Shown: positions 44,222 through 55,812 of the stretch, one piece after another
How the letters are laid out: every line of letters starts with the position of its first letter
Numbering within the stretch: the first letter of the stretch is position 1
Assembly: GCA_963781595.1 (NCBI GenBank)
Contig: CAWAGG010000006.1
Location: 620,001-684,000 of the forward strand
Length of the DNA: 64,000 nucleotides
Reading direction: 5' to 3'
From: JBEDUK01 sp963781595
GTDB lineage: Bacteria; Actinomycetota; UBA4738
Program-made: the position numbers and the translations under genes
The notes under the pieces: generated by a model
Databases searched by the model: none
The model's input: the letters and a program-made list of their open reading frames with translations, nothing else
What the model was told of the DNA's origin: nothing

Positions 44222-44363
44222 GCCACGGAGTCTAGGACGCTCCCGGGCCCGGCCTCGATGGGCGATCGCGGTCGACGATCTCGGAGGCCGGACGTCCGTG
44301 CGGCCATCGGGTGTCGTTCGGCGCGAGAGCGCGCGATGATGTCGGGAGCAAGGGAGGAGGGCG
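44222..44363. other. Divergent region between MBL and ABC exporter genes
   Basis: The 142-base gap must hold both promoters. I see no clear boxes. GGGAGGAGGG at 44352-44361 is the ribosome site for the ABC gene. Confidence 0.3.
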
Positions 44364-45329
44364 ATGGGTACGAGCGAGCCCCCGATCCGCACCGAGGGGC
44401 TGACGAAGCGTTACGGCGACACGCTCGCGCTCGACCACCTCGGGGTCGAGGTCCGTGCCGGCGAGGTGTTCGGTTTCCTCGGCCCGAACGGTGCGGGCAA
44501 GACCACGACGATCCGGCTGCTCCTCGGGCTGATCAGGCCGACGGGTGGCACCGCCAGCGTCCTCGGGATGGATCCCTGGCGCGACACCGTGGCGCTCCAC
44601 CGCCGGATCGCGTACGTGCCGGGGGAGTTCGCCGTGTGGCCGCACCTGACCGGTTCGGAGATGCTCGACCTGCTCGCGAACCTGCACGGGCACGTCGACC
44701 CCGCCTACCGCGACGAGCTGATCCGGCGCTTCGATCTCGAGCCGGACAAACGTGGCAGGTCCTACTCGAAGGGCAATCGGCAGAAGATCGGGCTGATCGC
44801 GGCGCTCATGACCCGCGCCGAGGTGCTGGTGCTCGACGAGCCCACCGCCGGCCTCGACCCGCTGATGGAGATGGCGTTCCGCGACTGCGTCTACGAGGCG
44901 CGCGAGCACGGCCAGACCATGTTCCTGTCCTCCCACATCCTGAGCGAGGTCGAGGCGGTCTGCGATCGCGTCGGGATCCTCCGCCACGGCAAGCTGGTCG
45001 ACATCGGCACGCTGACCGACCTCCGCCACCTCTCCGCGCTGACGTTCGAGGTCACGTTCTCCGGCCCGCCGCCCGCGCTGGGCGAGGTCCCCGGCCTCGA
45101 GGTGCTGTCCTCGCGTGACGGCGTCGTGCGGTGCCGCGTACAGGGCGGCGTCCGGCCGCTGGTCGATGCGCTGGCCGGGTCGAACGTCGTGTCGATGCTG
45201 AGCGAAGAACCCTCCCTGGAGGAGATCTTCCTCCGCTACTACGGCCCCGATGGCGGCGACCCGGCCGATCCTCCCGGGCGCGACGCGGAGGCCCCGTCCC
45301 CATCAGGGACATCGCGCGGTTCGGCCTGA
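44364..45329 (+). CDS. ABC transporter ATP-binding protein (drug/lipid exporter type)
   Basis: The 321-residue protein has Walker A GPNGAGKTTT near 40, the signature YSKGNRQKIG near 135 and Walker B VLVLDEPTAGLDP near 155, followed by SSHILSEVEAVCDRVG. The SKGNRQK signature is typical of DrrA-like ATPases of ABC-2 exporters. It powers the membrane partner encoded downstream, whose start overlaps its stop by one base. A strong ribosome site precedes the ATG at 44364. Confidence 0.93.
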   Translation: MGTSEPPIRTEGLTKRYGDTLALDHLGVEVRAGEVFGFLGPNGAGKTTTIRLLLGLIRPTGGTASVLGMDPWRDTVALHRRIAYVPGEFAVWPHLTGSEMLDLLANLHGHVDPAYRDELIRRFDLEPDKRGRSYSKGNRQKIGLIAALMTRAEVLVLDEPTAGLDPLMEMAFRDCVYEAREHGQTMFLSSHILSEVEAVCDRVGILRHGKLVDIGTLTDLRHLSALTFEVTFSGPPPALGEVPGLEVLSSRDGVVRCRVQGGVRPLVDALAGSNVVSMLSEEPSLEEIFLRYYGPDGGDPADPPGRDAEAPSPSGTSRGSA

Positions 45330-46951
45330 TGTCCACCGCCCTGTCCCTCCCGGCCGGGCGTTCCCACGCGGGGCGCGCGATCTTCGGCCTGATGCGGTCG
45401 ATGACGTGGAAGGGGGCCGTCGCGTGGTCGGTGGTCTTCGCCGGCGTCGCGGCGAGCGTCGCGAAGAGCTACTCGTCCGTGTACCCGACGATCGCGGAGC
45501 GGAAGCTGCTGCCGATCACCCTGGGAGGGAACCTCGGGTTCCGGGCGCTCTACGGCGAACCGCACGCGATCGACACCGTCGGCGGCTTCACCGCGTGGCG
45601 GATCGGTTCGACGATGGCCGTCCTCGCGGCCGTCTGGATGTTGCTCGCGGCCACCCGGCTGCTGCGGGGCGAGGAGGACGACGGCAGGTGGGAGCTGGTG
45701 ATCGGCGGCGCGACGACCGCGGCGCGCGCGGTCGCCGTCGCGGCCGTGACGCTGGCGCTCTGGCTCGTGCTCGCCTGGGTGGTCCTGGCCGGCTCGTTGA
45801 TGGGGGTCGGCCTGCCGACGGCCGGCTCGCTGACGTACGCCGGCTCGGTGGTCCTCATCGGCGCCGTGTTCGGCGCGGCCGGGCTGTTGACGTCACAGCT
45901 CGTGCCGATCCGGCGGCGCGCCTCTGCGATCGCCGGGGTCGCGTTGGGGTTCGCCTACCTGCTCCGTGTGGTGGCCGACGGGACGACCGGCCTCGGCTGG
46001 CTCCGCTGGTTCACGCCGCTCGGCTGGGCCGAACAGGCGCGTGCCTTCGCCGGCGACCGGGTCGCGCCGCTCGCGCTGATCGCGGCGCTCGCCGCGGTGC
46101 TCACCGTCGCGGCCGTCCGGATCGCCGCGACGCGCGATCTCGGCCGGGGCGTCCTCTTCCAGCGCGACACGGCCCGCGGCCGCTCGACCGGGCTCGGCTC
46201 GGCGCGGTCCTTCGCGATCCGCGGCGCCCTCGGCCCGGCGGTCGTGTGGTCGGTGTCGATGGGGACGTTCGCCTTCGCGCTGGGCCTGCTGGCGGACGAC
46301 GTCGCCAAGTTCATCCGCACCTCGACGTCGGTCGAGCAGATCCTCGAACGGCTGGGCAGCTCGATCGGGACGGCCCTCGGGTACCTCGGCTACACGCTGG
46401 GTGTGGTGACGGTGATCGCCGCCGCCGCGACGGGCTTCCGGGTCGTCGCCGCTCGCGACGAGGAGTCCAGCGGGAGGCTCGAGAACCTCCTGGTGCGTCC
46501 CGTCGATCGGCGCCGGTGGCTCCTCTGGCAGGCGCTCGTCGCGGCGGGCGTCGGGGCCTGCGTCGCGTTCGCGTCGTCCTTCCTCGCGTGGGCCGGCGCG
46601 ACGGTTCGGGGAACGTCCGTCCCGCTCCTGCGGCTCCTGGAGGGTGGGCTGAACTGCGTCCCCGTGATCGTGCTGTTCGCCGGGCTCGGCGTGCTGGTGC
46701 TGGCGTTGGCGCCGAGGCTGACGGCCGCGCTGACGCTCGGCGCGATCGCCGCCTCGTACCTGATCGAGTTGGTCGGCGCACTGGTGCAGGCGCCCGCATG
46801 GGTGCTCGATCTGTCGGCGTTCCACCACGTGCCCGCCGTCCCGGCCGTCGGCGCGGACCCGATGGCGTCCGTGGCGCTCATCGGGTTCGGGGTCGTCTTC
46901 GCGGTCGTCGGGGCGTCCGCCTTCGGCAGACGGGACATCGCCGGCGCCTGA
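45329..46951 (+). CDS. ABC-2 type exporter permease
   Basis: The 540-residue protein has about 12 membrane segments in two similar halves, as in TipC/antibiotic-exporter permeases fused in tandem. Each half contains a cytosolic part with a Glu-rich start (LLRGEEDDGRWELVIGG and ARDEESSGRLENLLVRPV), the hallmark of this family. It forms the channel for the upstream ATPase. The ATG at 45329 overlaps the ATPase stop. Substrate is unknown; lipids, drugs or peptides are all possible. Confidence 0.9.
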   Translation: MSTALSLPAGRSHAGRAIFGLMRSMTWKGAVAWSVVFAGVAASVAKSYSSVYPTIAERKLLPITLGGNLGFRALYGEPHAIDTVGGFTAWRIGSTMAVLAAVWMLLAATRLLRGEEDDGRWELVIGGATTAARAVAVAAVTLALWLVLAWVVLAGSLMGVGLPTAGSLTYAGSVVLIGAVFGAAGLLTSQLVPIRRRASAIAGVALGFAYLLRVVADGTTGLGWLRWFTPLGWAEQARAFAGDRVAPLALIAALAAVLTVAAVRIAATRDLGRGVLFQRDTARGRSTGLGSARSFAIRGALGPAVVWSVSMGTFAFALGLLADDVAKFIRTSTSVEQILERLGSSIGTALGYLGYTLGVVTVIAAAATGFRVVAARDEESSGRLENLLVRPVDRRRWLLWQALVAAGVGACVAFASSFLAWAGATVRGTSVPLLRLLEGGLNCVPVIVLFAGLGVLVLALAPRLTAALTLGAIAASYLIELVGALVQAPAWVLDLSAFHHVPAVPAVGADPMASVALIGFGVVFAVVGASAFGRRDIAGA

Positions 46952-46984
46952 CACCGCGCGGCGGGGTCGGCCATGATGGGGCGC

Positions 46985-47374
46985 ATGGCCGGACCGCTGA
47001 CCGATCGCGACCGCGCGCTGTTCGAAGGACGGAACTTCGCGCATCTCGCCACGGTTATGCCCGACGGGTCGCCGCACGTGTCCCCGATCTGGATCGACAT
47101 CGAAGCCGGCACGGATCTGATCCTGGTCAACACGGCCCTCGGGCGGGTGAAGACGCGGAACATGGAACGCGAGCCGCGGGTGGCCGTCTCGGTCCAGGAC
47201 GCCGACGATCCGTACACGATGGTGGCCGTACGCGGCCGGGTGGTGGAGATCACGCGCGATGGCGCCGAGGACCACATCGACGTCCTCTCGCGCAAGTACC
47301 GGGGGAGGGACTACCCGAACCACGGCGACCGCGTGCTGTTCAAGGTCGCCGTCGACCACGTCGGCCGGATGTAG
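46985..47374 (+). CDS. PPOX-class (F420-dependent type) flavin/deazaflavin oxidoreductase
   Basis: The 129-residue split-barrel protein reads FAHLATVMPDGSPHVSPIWI, then NTALGRVKTRNMEREPRVAVS. This is the pattern of the F420-binding PPOX subfamily common in actinobacteria. Such proteins reduce small substrates or bind F420. I prefer the ATG at 46985; an ATG at 46973 would add 4 residues. It is followed at once by the GNAT gene. Confidence 0.85.
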   Translation: MAGPLTDRDRALFEGRNFAHLATVMPDGSPHVSPIWIDIEAGTDLILVNTALGRVKTRNMEREPRVAVSVQDADDPYTMVAVRGRVVEITRDGAEDHIDVLSRKYRGRDYPNHGDRVLFKVAVDHVGRM

Positions 47375-48196
47375 ATGCGACGCGGCGCACCGAGCGGATC
47401 CGTGGCGGGGAGCGCCGAGGCCGACCGGGTGCACGCGGCGTTGCGTCGCAGCTTCGAGGCGCTGGTTCCGCACGTCGACGGCGCGACGTTCGAAGTTCGG
47501 GACGGGTACGTCGTCGCGACGTGCCCGCGCCTTCCGCTCCCGCTGTTCAACGGCATCTGGCTCGAAGGTCCGGACGACGCCCCCGCGGTCCGAGACCTCG
47601 AGCGGATCGTCGGCGAGTTCGCGATCCGAGGTCTCCCGTGCTGGATCTCGGCACGCTCGGAGCTGGCTCCGGCGAGCCGAGCGGAGGCCACGCGGATCGG
47701 GTTCGTCGAGGACGAGACGCTCCCCGCGATGGTCGCGACCCCTGGCGAGCTGGTGGCGGCCGCCCGCGGGAACGATCCGCCGGCCGAGGTCGTCGTGGTC
47801 CGCGAGGAGGACGGTCTCCGGGAGGCGCACGAGCTGGCCGCCGCCGGGTTCGGTGCGCCGCCGGAGATGATCGCGGCCGTGTTCACGCGGGAGGTGCTCG
47901 CGGTGCCAGGCCTGTCGATCGTCGTCGCCCACGCCGGCGGCCGGGCCGTCGCCACCGCCACGGGGTTCCTGGCCGACGGCAGCGTGGGGATCTTCAACGT
48001 GGCGACCCCGGCGGAACATCGCGGCCACGGGTACGCGACGGCCGCGACGGCGCGGGCGGTGCTCGACGGGTTCGCGGCCGGCGCGGACCTGGCCTGGCTG
48101 CAGGCGAGCGCGATGGGCGAGCCGGTCTACCGTCGGATGGGGTTCCGCCAGGTCGGCACGTACGTGATCATGGGCCGGCCCGCCGGCGATGGGTGA
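47375..48196 (+). CDS. GNAT-family N-acetyltransferase
   Basis: The 273-residue protein has a C-terminal GNAT domain (about 135-270) with FNVATPAEHRGHGYATAATA, which holds the acetyl-CoA-binding R-G-H-G-Y loop. Its N-terminal about 125 residues look like a second, degenerate half. The ATG directly abuts the stop of the PPOX gene, so the two are cotranscribed. Acetyl acceptor unknown. Confidence 0.85.
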   Translation: MRRGAPSGSVAGSAEADRVHAALRRSFEALVPHVDGATFEVRDGYVVATCPRLPLPLFNGIWLEGPDDAPAVRDLERIVGEFAIRGLPCWISARSELAPASRAEATRIGFVEDETLPAMVATPGELVAAARGNDPPAEVVVVREEDGLREAHELAAAGFGAPPEMIAAVFTREVLAVPGLSIVVAHAGGRAVATATGFLADGSVGIFNVATPAEHRGHGYATAATARAVLDGFAAGADLAWLQASAMGEPVYRRMGFRQVGTYVIMGRPAGDG

Positions 48197-48397
48197 ACCC
48201 GCCCGGGCGCCGCACGAGCCTCATCCCAAGGTCCGAGGCCATACTCGGCCGAGGCCGCGTTCGCGGCGTGCCTCGACATCGGCCGCTCCGGTGGGCGCGC
48301 GACCTAGGACGAATGCCCGAGGCCGGAGCGGTCAAGCACCCTTCGTCCGAGGCCGAACATCAACGCAGGAAGGATCCTTTCGATCGGAGGCTGGTCG
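48197..48397. other. Intergenic region before the coiled-coil gene
   Basis: This 201-base stretch holds no gene that I can support. CGGAGG at 48385-48390 is the ribosome site of the next gene. GAGGCC is repeated several times but forms no clear hairpin. Confidence 0.3.
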
Positions 48398-51049
48398 GTG
48401 GAGGAACACACCGACGTCGCCGTCGCGTGTTCGTGGTGCGGCTTCTTCTCGCGACCCGGCGGCGTATGTGACGTCTGCGGCTCGCCGCTGGAGAAAGAGG
48501 CACCGCGGCTCTCCGTCGAGGATGCGCGCAAGGCGCTGGCGACGAAGGCGCGTCCCGCATCGGTCGCGGAGGGGCGGGACGACCCGTGGGCTGGGGTCGA
48601 TCGCGAGATCCGCAAGGCGATGCCCCAGCCGGACGCGAGCGTCCTCTACGACGAGGTCGAATCCGCCCAGCTCGTCCTGTGGGAGCGCCAGGCCGCGCTG
48701 GAGCGCCGCGAGAAGGCGTTCGACGACCAGCGCGAGGCGCTCGAACAGGCGCGCGCGGCCCTGCGTGAACGCGAGCAGCAGTACCAGGGCGCGGTCGCGC
48801 AGGCGGCGGCGGAGCGCGAGGAGTTCGACCGCCGGCTCGCGGAGGTGGCGGAGCGCGAGGCCCGCGCCGCCGAGCGCGAGTCGACGATCTCCGAGCGGGA
48901 GACGCGCGCCGCCGATCGCGAGGCCGGCCACGCGGCCAGGGACGTCGAGCTCGGGGAGCGGGAAGCGGCGTTCGTCGAGCTGCAGGCGGCGGCCGAGGCG
49001 CGGCAGGGCGAGCTCGCCGAGCGCGTCTCGGAGCTCGAGTCACGCGAGGCGGCGCTCGCCGAGCGCGAGCACGGCTCGGGGGAGTGGTACGAGGAGCTGT
49101 CCGCACGAGAGGCGGCGCTCGCCGAGCGTGAGGCCGGGCTCGGCGAGCGCGAGGCACGGATCGGGCACGGCGACAGCGCGCTGTCCGACCGCGAGTCGAA
49201 GCTCGCCGCGGGCGAGGCCGGGCTCGCCGAGCGCGAGGCCGCGGCCGCCGCGGTAGAGACGGCCCTCGCCCAGGAGCGCGCGACCCTGGCGGACGAGCTG
49301 GCGGCGCTGATGCAGCGCGACGTCGACGTCGACGAACGGACCAGGGCGCTGGCGCGCCGCGAGGCGGCGCTCGCCGAGCGCGAAGCCGGGCACGCGCGCT
49401 CCGAGGACGGGGTGACGGCCCGCGAGCAGGCGGCGATCGAGCGCGAGCGCGCGCTCGCCGAGGCGGAGGCGGCGCTCGCGGCGCGGGAGACGCAGCTCGC
49501 CGAGGCGGAGTCCGAACGGTGGGCCGGCCACGCCGAGGAGATGGACGCGGAGCTCGCGGCGCGGCTGCGGACCCTCGAGCAGCGCGAGGCCGACACGGCC
49601 CAGCTGGAGGCGATCCTCCGGACGCGCGAGGCCGGGTCGATCGAGCGCGAAGCGGCGCTCGCGAGCCGGGAGGCCGCGGCCGAGGAGCGCGAGGCCAAGA
49701 CGGCGCGCCACGCGAAGGAGCTCACGGAGCGCGCAGCGACGCTGGAGGGCGCGGAGGCCGCCGCGGCCCAGCAGGCTGCGGCGCTCGCCGACCGCGAGGC
49801 CGCTTCCGCCGCGCACGAGGCCGCGTTGCAGCAACAGGAGGACGTGCTGCGCGCCGCGGCGGCGCAGCTGGAGGGCCGCGGATCCGAGCTGGCAGGCACG
49901 GAGGAGGCCGCCGCGGCGCGTGAGGCGGTGCTCGTCGCTCGTGAGGAGGCGCTCGCGCAGCGGGTCACCGGCCTGGACGAGCTGGAGATCGGGTTCGCCG
50001 AACGCGAGACGCAGCTCGCCGAACGGGAGACCGCGCTCTCCCAGCGCGAGACCCAGCACGCCGAACGCGAGACCGCGGCCACCGCGCACGGCGCGGCACT
50101 CGGGGAACGTGACGCCGCCCTCGCGGAACGCGAGACGAGGATCGCCGAGCGGGAGGGCGCGGCTGCCGAGCATGCCGCGGCCTTGGAAGCGCGTGAGGCT
50201 GCGCTCGCCGCCCGCGAGCGGGGATCCTCAGAACGTGAAGGCGCGCTGGCCGCGCGCGCCGAGGCGCTGGATGCCCGCTCGGCAGAGCTGGACGCTCGGG
50301 AGCAAGGCCTGGGAGCCCATCCGCCGGGGGCGCAGCGGACCGAGGGGGCGGCCGCTGCCGCCGCCGCCCTGAGCGCGCTCACGGCGGACACGGCCCCGCC
50401 ACCGCAGGCTCCGAAGGCCGCCGCGGCCCCGGCTGAGGGCGACGCGGCCACCCGGCCGGCCGCGAACAAGGGCAAGCAGGCGGCGACCCCTACGCCGGCC
50501 GAGCCCCGCGGCGAGCAGCCGACCAGCATCGGCGCGGAGCTGCGGGACCTGGCCGCGATCGTCGAACCGCCGCCGACGCCGCCTCGACCAACACCGGCGC
50601 CTGCACCCGCGCCCGACGACTACAAGCCGCCGGGTCCCGGAGCCCGGATCGTGCCGCCGCCCCGGATCGAGGAGCCCGAGCCCGAACCGAAGCGAGCACC
50701 TCCCCCCGAGCCGCGGCCGAAGCCGCCCGCCAAGACCGCGTCCGCGCCCGCCGCGCGTGCGCCGGCGACACCGGAGGCGCCTGAGGCGGGCCGCAAGCGC
50801 GGTGGGCTGCGGATGCCGTCGCTCAAGCGCGATCGCAAGTCGGAGGCCGCCGCGGCCCCGGCGCGGGGCGCTGCCGCTCCGACCGGAGGCACCGCGGCCG
50901 TCGCGGGTGCCGGGTCCGGCGCGGCGGCCGACGCCGCTCCCGCGTCCATCCCCAAGTCGTCGTGCACGAAGTGCGGCCAGCCGTCCGAGCGCGCGATCTG
51001 CGAGGCGTGCCGGGACGCGCTCCAGGAGCTCCACTCGCTCAGCCTGTAG
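48398..51049 (+). CDS. Long coiled-coil protein with zinc knuckles at both ends
   Basis: The 883-residue protein begins with a zinc knuckle (CSWCGFFSRPGGVCDVC, Cys 11, 14, 24 and 27) and ends with another (CTKCGQPSERAICEAC). Between them, residues about 85-640 form a very long alpha-helical coiled coil built from seven-residue units such as AALAERE, rich in Ala, Glu and Arg. Residues about 640-840 are a Pro/Ala-rich disordered linker with a basic end. No membrane segment is found. It could be a cytoskeletal or polar scaffold. No named family is recognised. The GTG at 48398 has CGGAGG 7 bases upstream. Sequence bias makes false overlaps on other strands likely; this frame is supported by the paired Cys motifs. 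Confidence 0.75.
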   Translation: MEEHTDVAVACSWCGFFSRPGGVCDVCGSPLEKEAPRLSVEDARKALATKARPASVAEGRDDPWAGVDREIRKAMPQPDASVLYDEVESAQLVLWERQAALERREKAFDDQREALEQARAALREREQQYQGAVAQAAAEREEFDRRLAEVAEREARAAERESTISERETRAADREAGHAARDVELGEREAAFVELQAAAEARQGELAERVSELESREAALAEREHGSGEWYEELSAREAALAEREAGLGEREARIGHGDSALSDRESKLAAGEAGLAEREAAAAAVETALAQERATLADELAALMQRDVDVDERTRALARREAALAEREAGHARSEDGVTAREQAAIERERALAEAEAALAARETQLAEAESERWAGHAEEMDAELAARLRTLEQREADTAQLEAILRTREAGSIEREAALASREAAAEEREAKTARHAKELTERAATLEGAEAAAAQQAAALADREAASAAHEAALQQQEDVLRAAAAQLEGRGSELAGTEEAAAAREAVLVAREEALAQRVTGLDELEIGFAERETQLAERETALSQRETQHAERETAATAHGAALGERDAALAERETRIAEREGAAAEHAAALEAREAALAARERGSSEREGALAARAEALDARSAELDAREQGLGAHPPGAQRTEGAAAAAAALSALTADTAPPPQAPKAAAAPAEGDAATRPAANKGKQAATPTPAEPRGEQPTSIGAELRDLAAIVEPPPTPPRPTPAPAPAPDDYKPPGPGARIVPPPRIEEPEPEPKRAPPPEPRPKPPAKTASAPAARAPATPEAPEAGRKRGGLRMPSLKRDRKSEAAAAPARGAAAPTGGTAAVAGAGSGAAADAAPASIPKSSCTKCGQPSERAICEACRDALQELHSLSL

Positions 51050-51080
51050 GCGCGGCGCGCCGCCGCGCCTCGGTTCCGCG

Positions 51081-53192
<2,112 letters not shown>

Positions 53193-53248
53193 GTCGGCGT
53201 GATTATGCACGGGTGCACGGCGGTCCTTCCGTGGATACGCTGTCGCGC

Positions 53249-53383
53249 ATGACCGCCACCTCGTCGCAGGGATCGCGCCAGCGGCGCGTGCAGCGGTTCT
53301 TCGTCGGGCTCGCGATGTCGTTCATCGCGTTCGCGCTCGAACGGGTCGTCGTGCGGGCGATCAAGCGCGGCGAGGCGGGGTAG
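53249..53383 (+). CDS. 44-residue membrane protein
   Basis: The ATG at 53249 opens 44 codons to the TAG at 53381. The product starts MTATSSQGSRQRRVQRFFVG, then has one hydrophobic helix (LAMSFIAFALE) flanked by Arg/Lys. TACGCT at 53235-53240 lies 8 bases before the ATG, and no ribosome site is present, so the mRNA may be almost leaderless. It lies in the gap between the divergent UbiB-type gene and the next gene, 8 bases from the latter. Function unknown. Confidence 0.55.
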   Translation: MTATSSQGSRQRRVQRFFVGLAMSFIAFALERVVVRAIKRGEAG

Positions 53384-53391
53384 GGGCTCGG

Positions 53392-55779
53392 GTGGGGTTC
53401 AATCACCGGCGCCTCGGACCTCGGCTCGTCGAGGCCGCGCGATCGGGCGAACGGAACCGTGACGCCCACGTCGTCCTGGGGGGCACCGGCGCGGTGGGCG
53501 GGACGGCGATCCTGCAGCTGCTCTCGCTCTACGAGGAGATGTTCGCGATCGCGGCACCCGACGACGACGACGTCCCCGTGCTCCTCGCGACCGGGGTCTC
53601 GCCCGAGGAGATCGGCGCGTTCACGAAGCGGCTCTTCCGCCACGTCGAATCCCTCCACGGTCCGGAGTGGCTGCCGCAACGGGTCCGGCGCGGGTACCTG
53701 ACGCATTCAGGCGTGTTCGTCGCGCTCGAACGCTTCACGGTGGGCACGTTGCCGGGGCTCGCCTCCGTGGTCGAGGCCGCGCCCGCGGACCGGGCCGCGG
53801 CGGCGGCGACCTTCCTGGCCTCGCTGGGCGTCGGCGGTGCCGGACCGGACGCCGTGTTCGACGCGCTCGCGGCCGCGATCGAGGCGACGAGGCCGTTCAG
53901 CGGGTTCCTCGAGGCGTACCGTTCCGAGCATCTCGAGCGCCGTGACGTCGAACGGTTCCGCAGCGTCACGCTCGCGATCCCCATCCCCAGCCTCGTCGCG
54001 TACCACCAGGACGACCTGCAACACCTCGCGCATCAGGTCGAGGGCCTCGGGCCCGAGCACGTCGAACGGCTCAAGGAACGGTTCGTCCTGGCGCTACGCG
54101 ACGACCTCGTGCGGGTGCGGTCGGTTGCGGACATCGTGCTCGTGGCCCATACGACCGGCGTCGGCGGCATGTACGACGAGCGCCCGGACGGATCGTCGAC
54201 GATCCGGCTGGGGTTCGCGCACGCGGGCCTCGACCTCCGGCTCGCCGAGAAGCAGCGGTTCGCCGACGAGCTCACCCGGCTCTACAGCGCCGCGGGCATC
54301 AAGGTGCTGATCACGGCCGCGGCGATCGGCGTGGACGAGGTCCGGGTGCGCGACCGGATCCCCGTCCACCGGCAGATCCGCGAGCAGCTCCACGACGCGC
54401 CCACCGAGGTCTATCCGGGTTCGAAAGGCGCTGCGCGCCATACGCTCTGCTCGTACCGGCCGCTGACCGTCCCGCTCGACGAGCCGCCGGCAGGCGACGT
54501 GACGTTCGAACGCGGTTCGGAGCTCGTCCCCGCCTACACGGTGCGCAGCGGCGAGAACGGCTTCTTCAGCGTCGCGAACGCCGACGCCCTGTACCGCGTG
54601 ATGCGGGTCGCGTCGGCCGGTGAGCTGGGCCTGGTGCTCGCGACCGTCGCGCTGCTCGACGACGATCCCGTGACCCCGTGGTTCCCGGGCGACGTCTGCT
54701 ACTACACGGAGACGGACAACGCGCGCCAGGTCCTGGACTTCCTGTCGCAGCCCTCGCTGATGGCCACCCAGCTGTCCGGCCTCGAGCCCGGCGCGCTGCA
54801 GGACCTGGGCTCGGCGAAGCACCAGGCCGAACTCCACACCCTCACGCTGCTGATCCTGCTCCACCGTCTCCGCACGTTCGACGTGGACGCGATCGATCCG
54901 TACGTCGACCTCGACCACTTCGATCCCGAGTGGTTCTTCGTGCAGAACTCGCGCGCGCTCACGTTCGAGGACGTCGGGGCGTGGGAGTTCGACCGCCTGG
55001 TGGCCGACCTCACCCGGCTCGCCGGGGCCGAGGAGCCCGACGATCTCCTCGCGCTCACACCGCCGCGGGAGTACGGCCTGTTCCCGCAGCGCCGGGAGGC
55101 GCTCCGGCGGGTGTTGGACCGGGCGCTCCGGGCGGTCTGGACGCCGCCGTCGCTCGGGTCGCCGGTGCTGTTCGAACGTGCCGGCGTCACGATGGTAAGG
55201 ATGGGTTACTATCTCGCGCCGCTCGACCTGCTCGTCACCCAGACGGACGCCGCGCTCACGTGGCTCCGCAAGGAGCACGCGGAGAGCGGGAACCCGTGTT
55301 CGTTCGAGGACTTCCGCGACTACCACGTCACCGTGGGAGGGTTCGTGGACCTGCGCGAGCACGCGACCGTGGTGAGCGCCCGGAGCGACCGCGACGACCT
55401 CACCGGCCACGTCGCACGGTTCGGCGACGAGGCGAGCCTCCGCGACCACCTGTGGACCCTCGAGCCGTATTCGTTCTTCTCGACCTCCGGCGTGCTGGCC
55501 CTCGTCTTCCGGCTGAAGGGCCTGTACGCCCAGCTCCGGGAGGTCCTGCTCGAGCTCGGCAGCCTGCAGGGCTATCGCTGGCAGATGCCGAGGGACGAAC
55601 ACGGCCACATCCTGGTGGTCCCTGGCGCCGTCGAGGCGTTCCGGATGGTCGCTGAGGGCCTCGAGAAGACCACCGGCACCGAGCGCCTCGACGGGATCTG
55701 GGGCTACGAGCCGCGACCGGTCGCCGACCGCCGCGGCCGGATCCCGGGCATCCAGCAGCCGAACGGCGACGGCCGGTAG
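53392..55779 (+). CDS. Large protein with Rossmann-type N-terminus, function unknown
   Basis: The 795-residue protein opens with a dinucleotide-binding-like glycine loop HVVLGGTGAVGGTAILQLL (about 25-45). Next come about 300 residues of mixed helix and strand, with IVLVAHTTGVGGMYDERPDG and IKVLITAAAIGVDEVRVRD. The C-terminal half has SGENGFFSVANADALYRVM and later GYRWQMPRDEHGHILVVPGA. I do not recognise a family; an oxidoreductase or epimerase with large added domains is a guess from the glycine loop alone. GTG at 53392 lies 8 bases after the 44-residue gene, so the pair is probably one operon. Confidence 0.65.
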   Translation: MGFNHRRLGPRLVEAARSGERNRDAHVVLGGTGAVGGTAILQLLSLYEEMFAIAAPDDDDVPVLLATGVSPEEIGAFTKRLFRHVESLHGPEWLPQRVRRGYLTHSGVFVALERFTVGTLPGLASVVEAAPADRAAAAATFLASLGVGGAGPDAVFDALAAAIEATRPFSGFLEAYRSEHLERRDVERFRSVTLAIPIPSLVAYHQDDLQHLAHQVEGLGPEHVERLKERFVLALRDDLVRVRSVADIVLVAHTTGVGGMYDERPDGSSTIRLGFAHAGLDLRLAEKQRFADELTRLYSAAGIKVLITAAAIGVDEVRVRDRIPVHRQIREQLHDAPTEVYPGSKGAARHTLCSYRPLTVPLDEPPAGDVTFERGSELVPAYTVRSGENGFFSVANADALYRVMRVASAGELGLVLATVALLDDDPVTPWFPGDVCYYTETDNARQVLDFLSQPSLMATQLSGLEPGALQDLGSAKHQAELHTLTLLILLHRLRTFDVDAIDPYVDLDHFDPEWFFVQNSRALTFEDVGAWEFDRLVADLTRLAGAEEPDDLLALTPPREYGLFPQRREALRRVLDRALRAVWTPPSLGSPVLFERAGVTMVRMGYYLAPLDLLVTQTDAALTWLRKEHAESGNPCSFEDFRDYHVTVGGFVDLREHATVVSARSDRDDLTGHVARFGDEASLRDHLWTLEPYSFFSTSGVLALVFRLKGLYAQLREVLLELGSLQGYRWQMPRDEHGHILVVPGAVEAFRMVAEGLEKTTGTERLDGIWGYEPRPVADRRGRIPGIQQPNGDGR

Positions 55780-55812
55780 GCCGCCCTTCATCCGGTTCGG
55801 CGGTTCGCCGGT

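Noticed and set aside
45250..48471. A 1073-codon plus-strand frame over the permease, PPOX and GNAT genes
   Set aside because: It is the shadow frame of three real genes that have motifs and overlapping starts.
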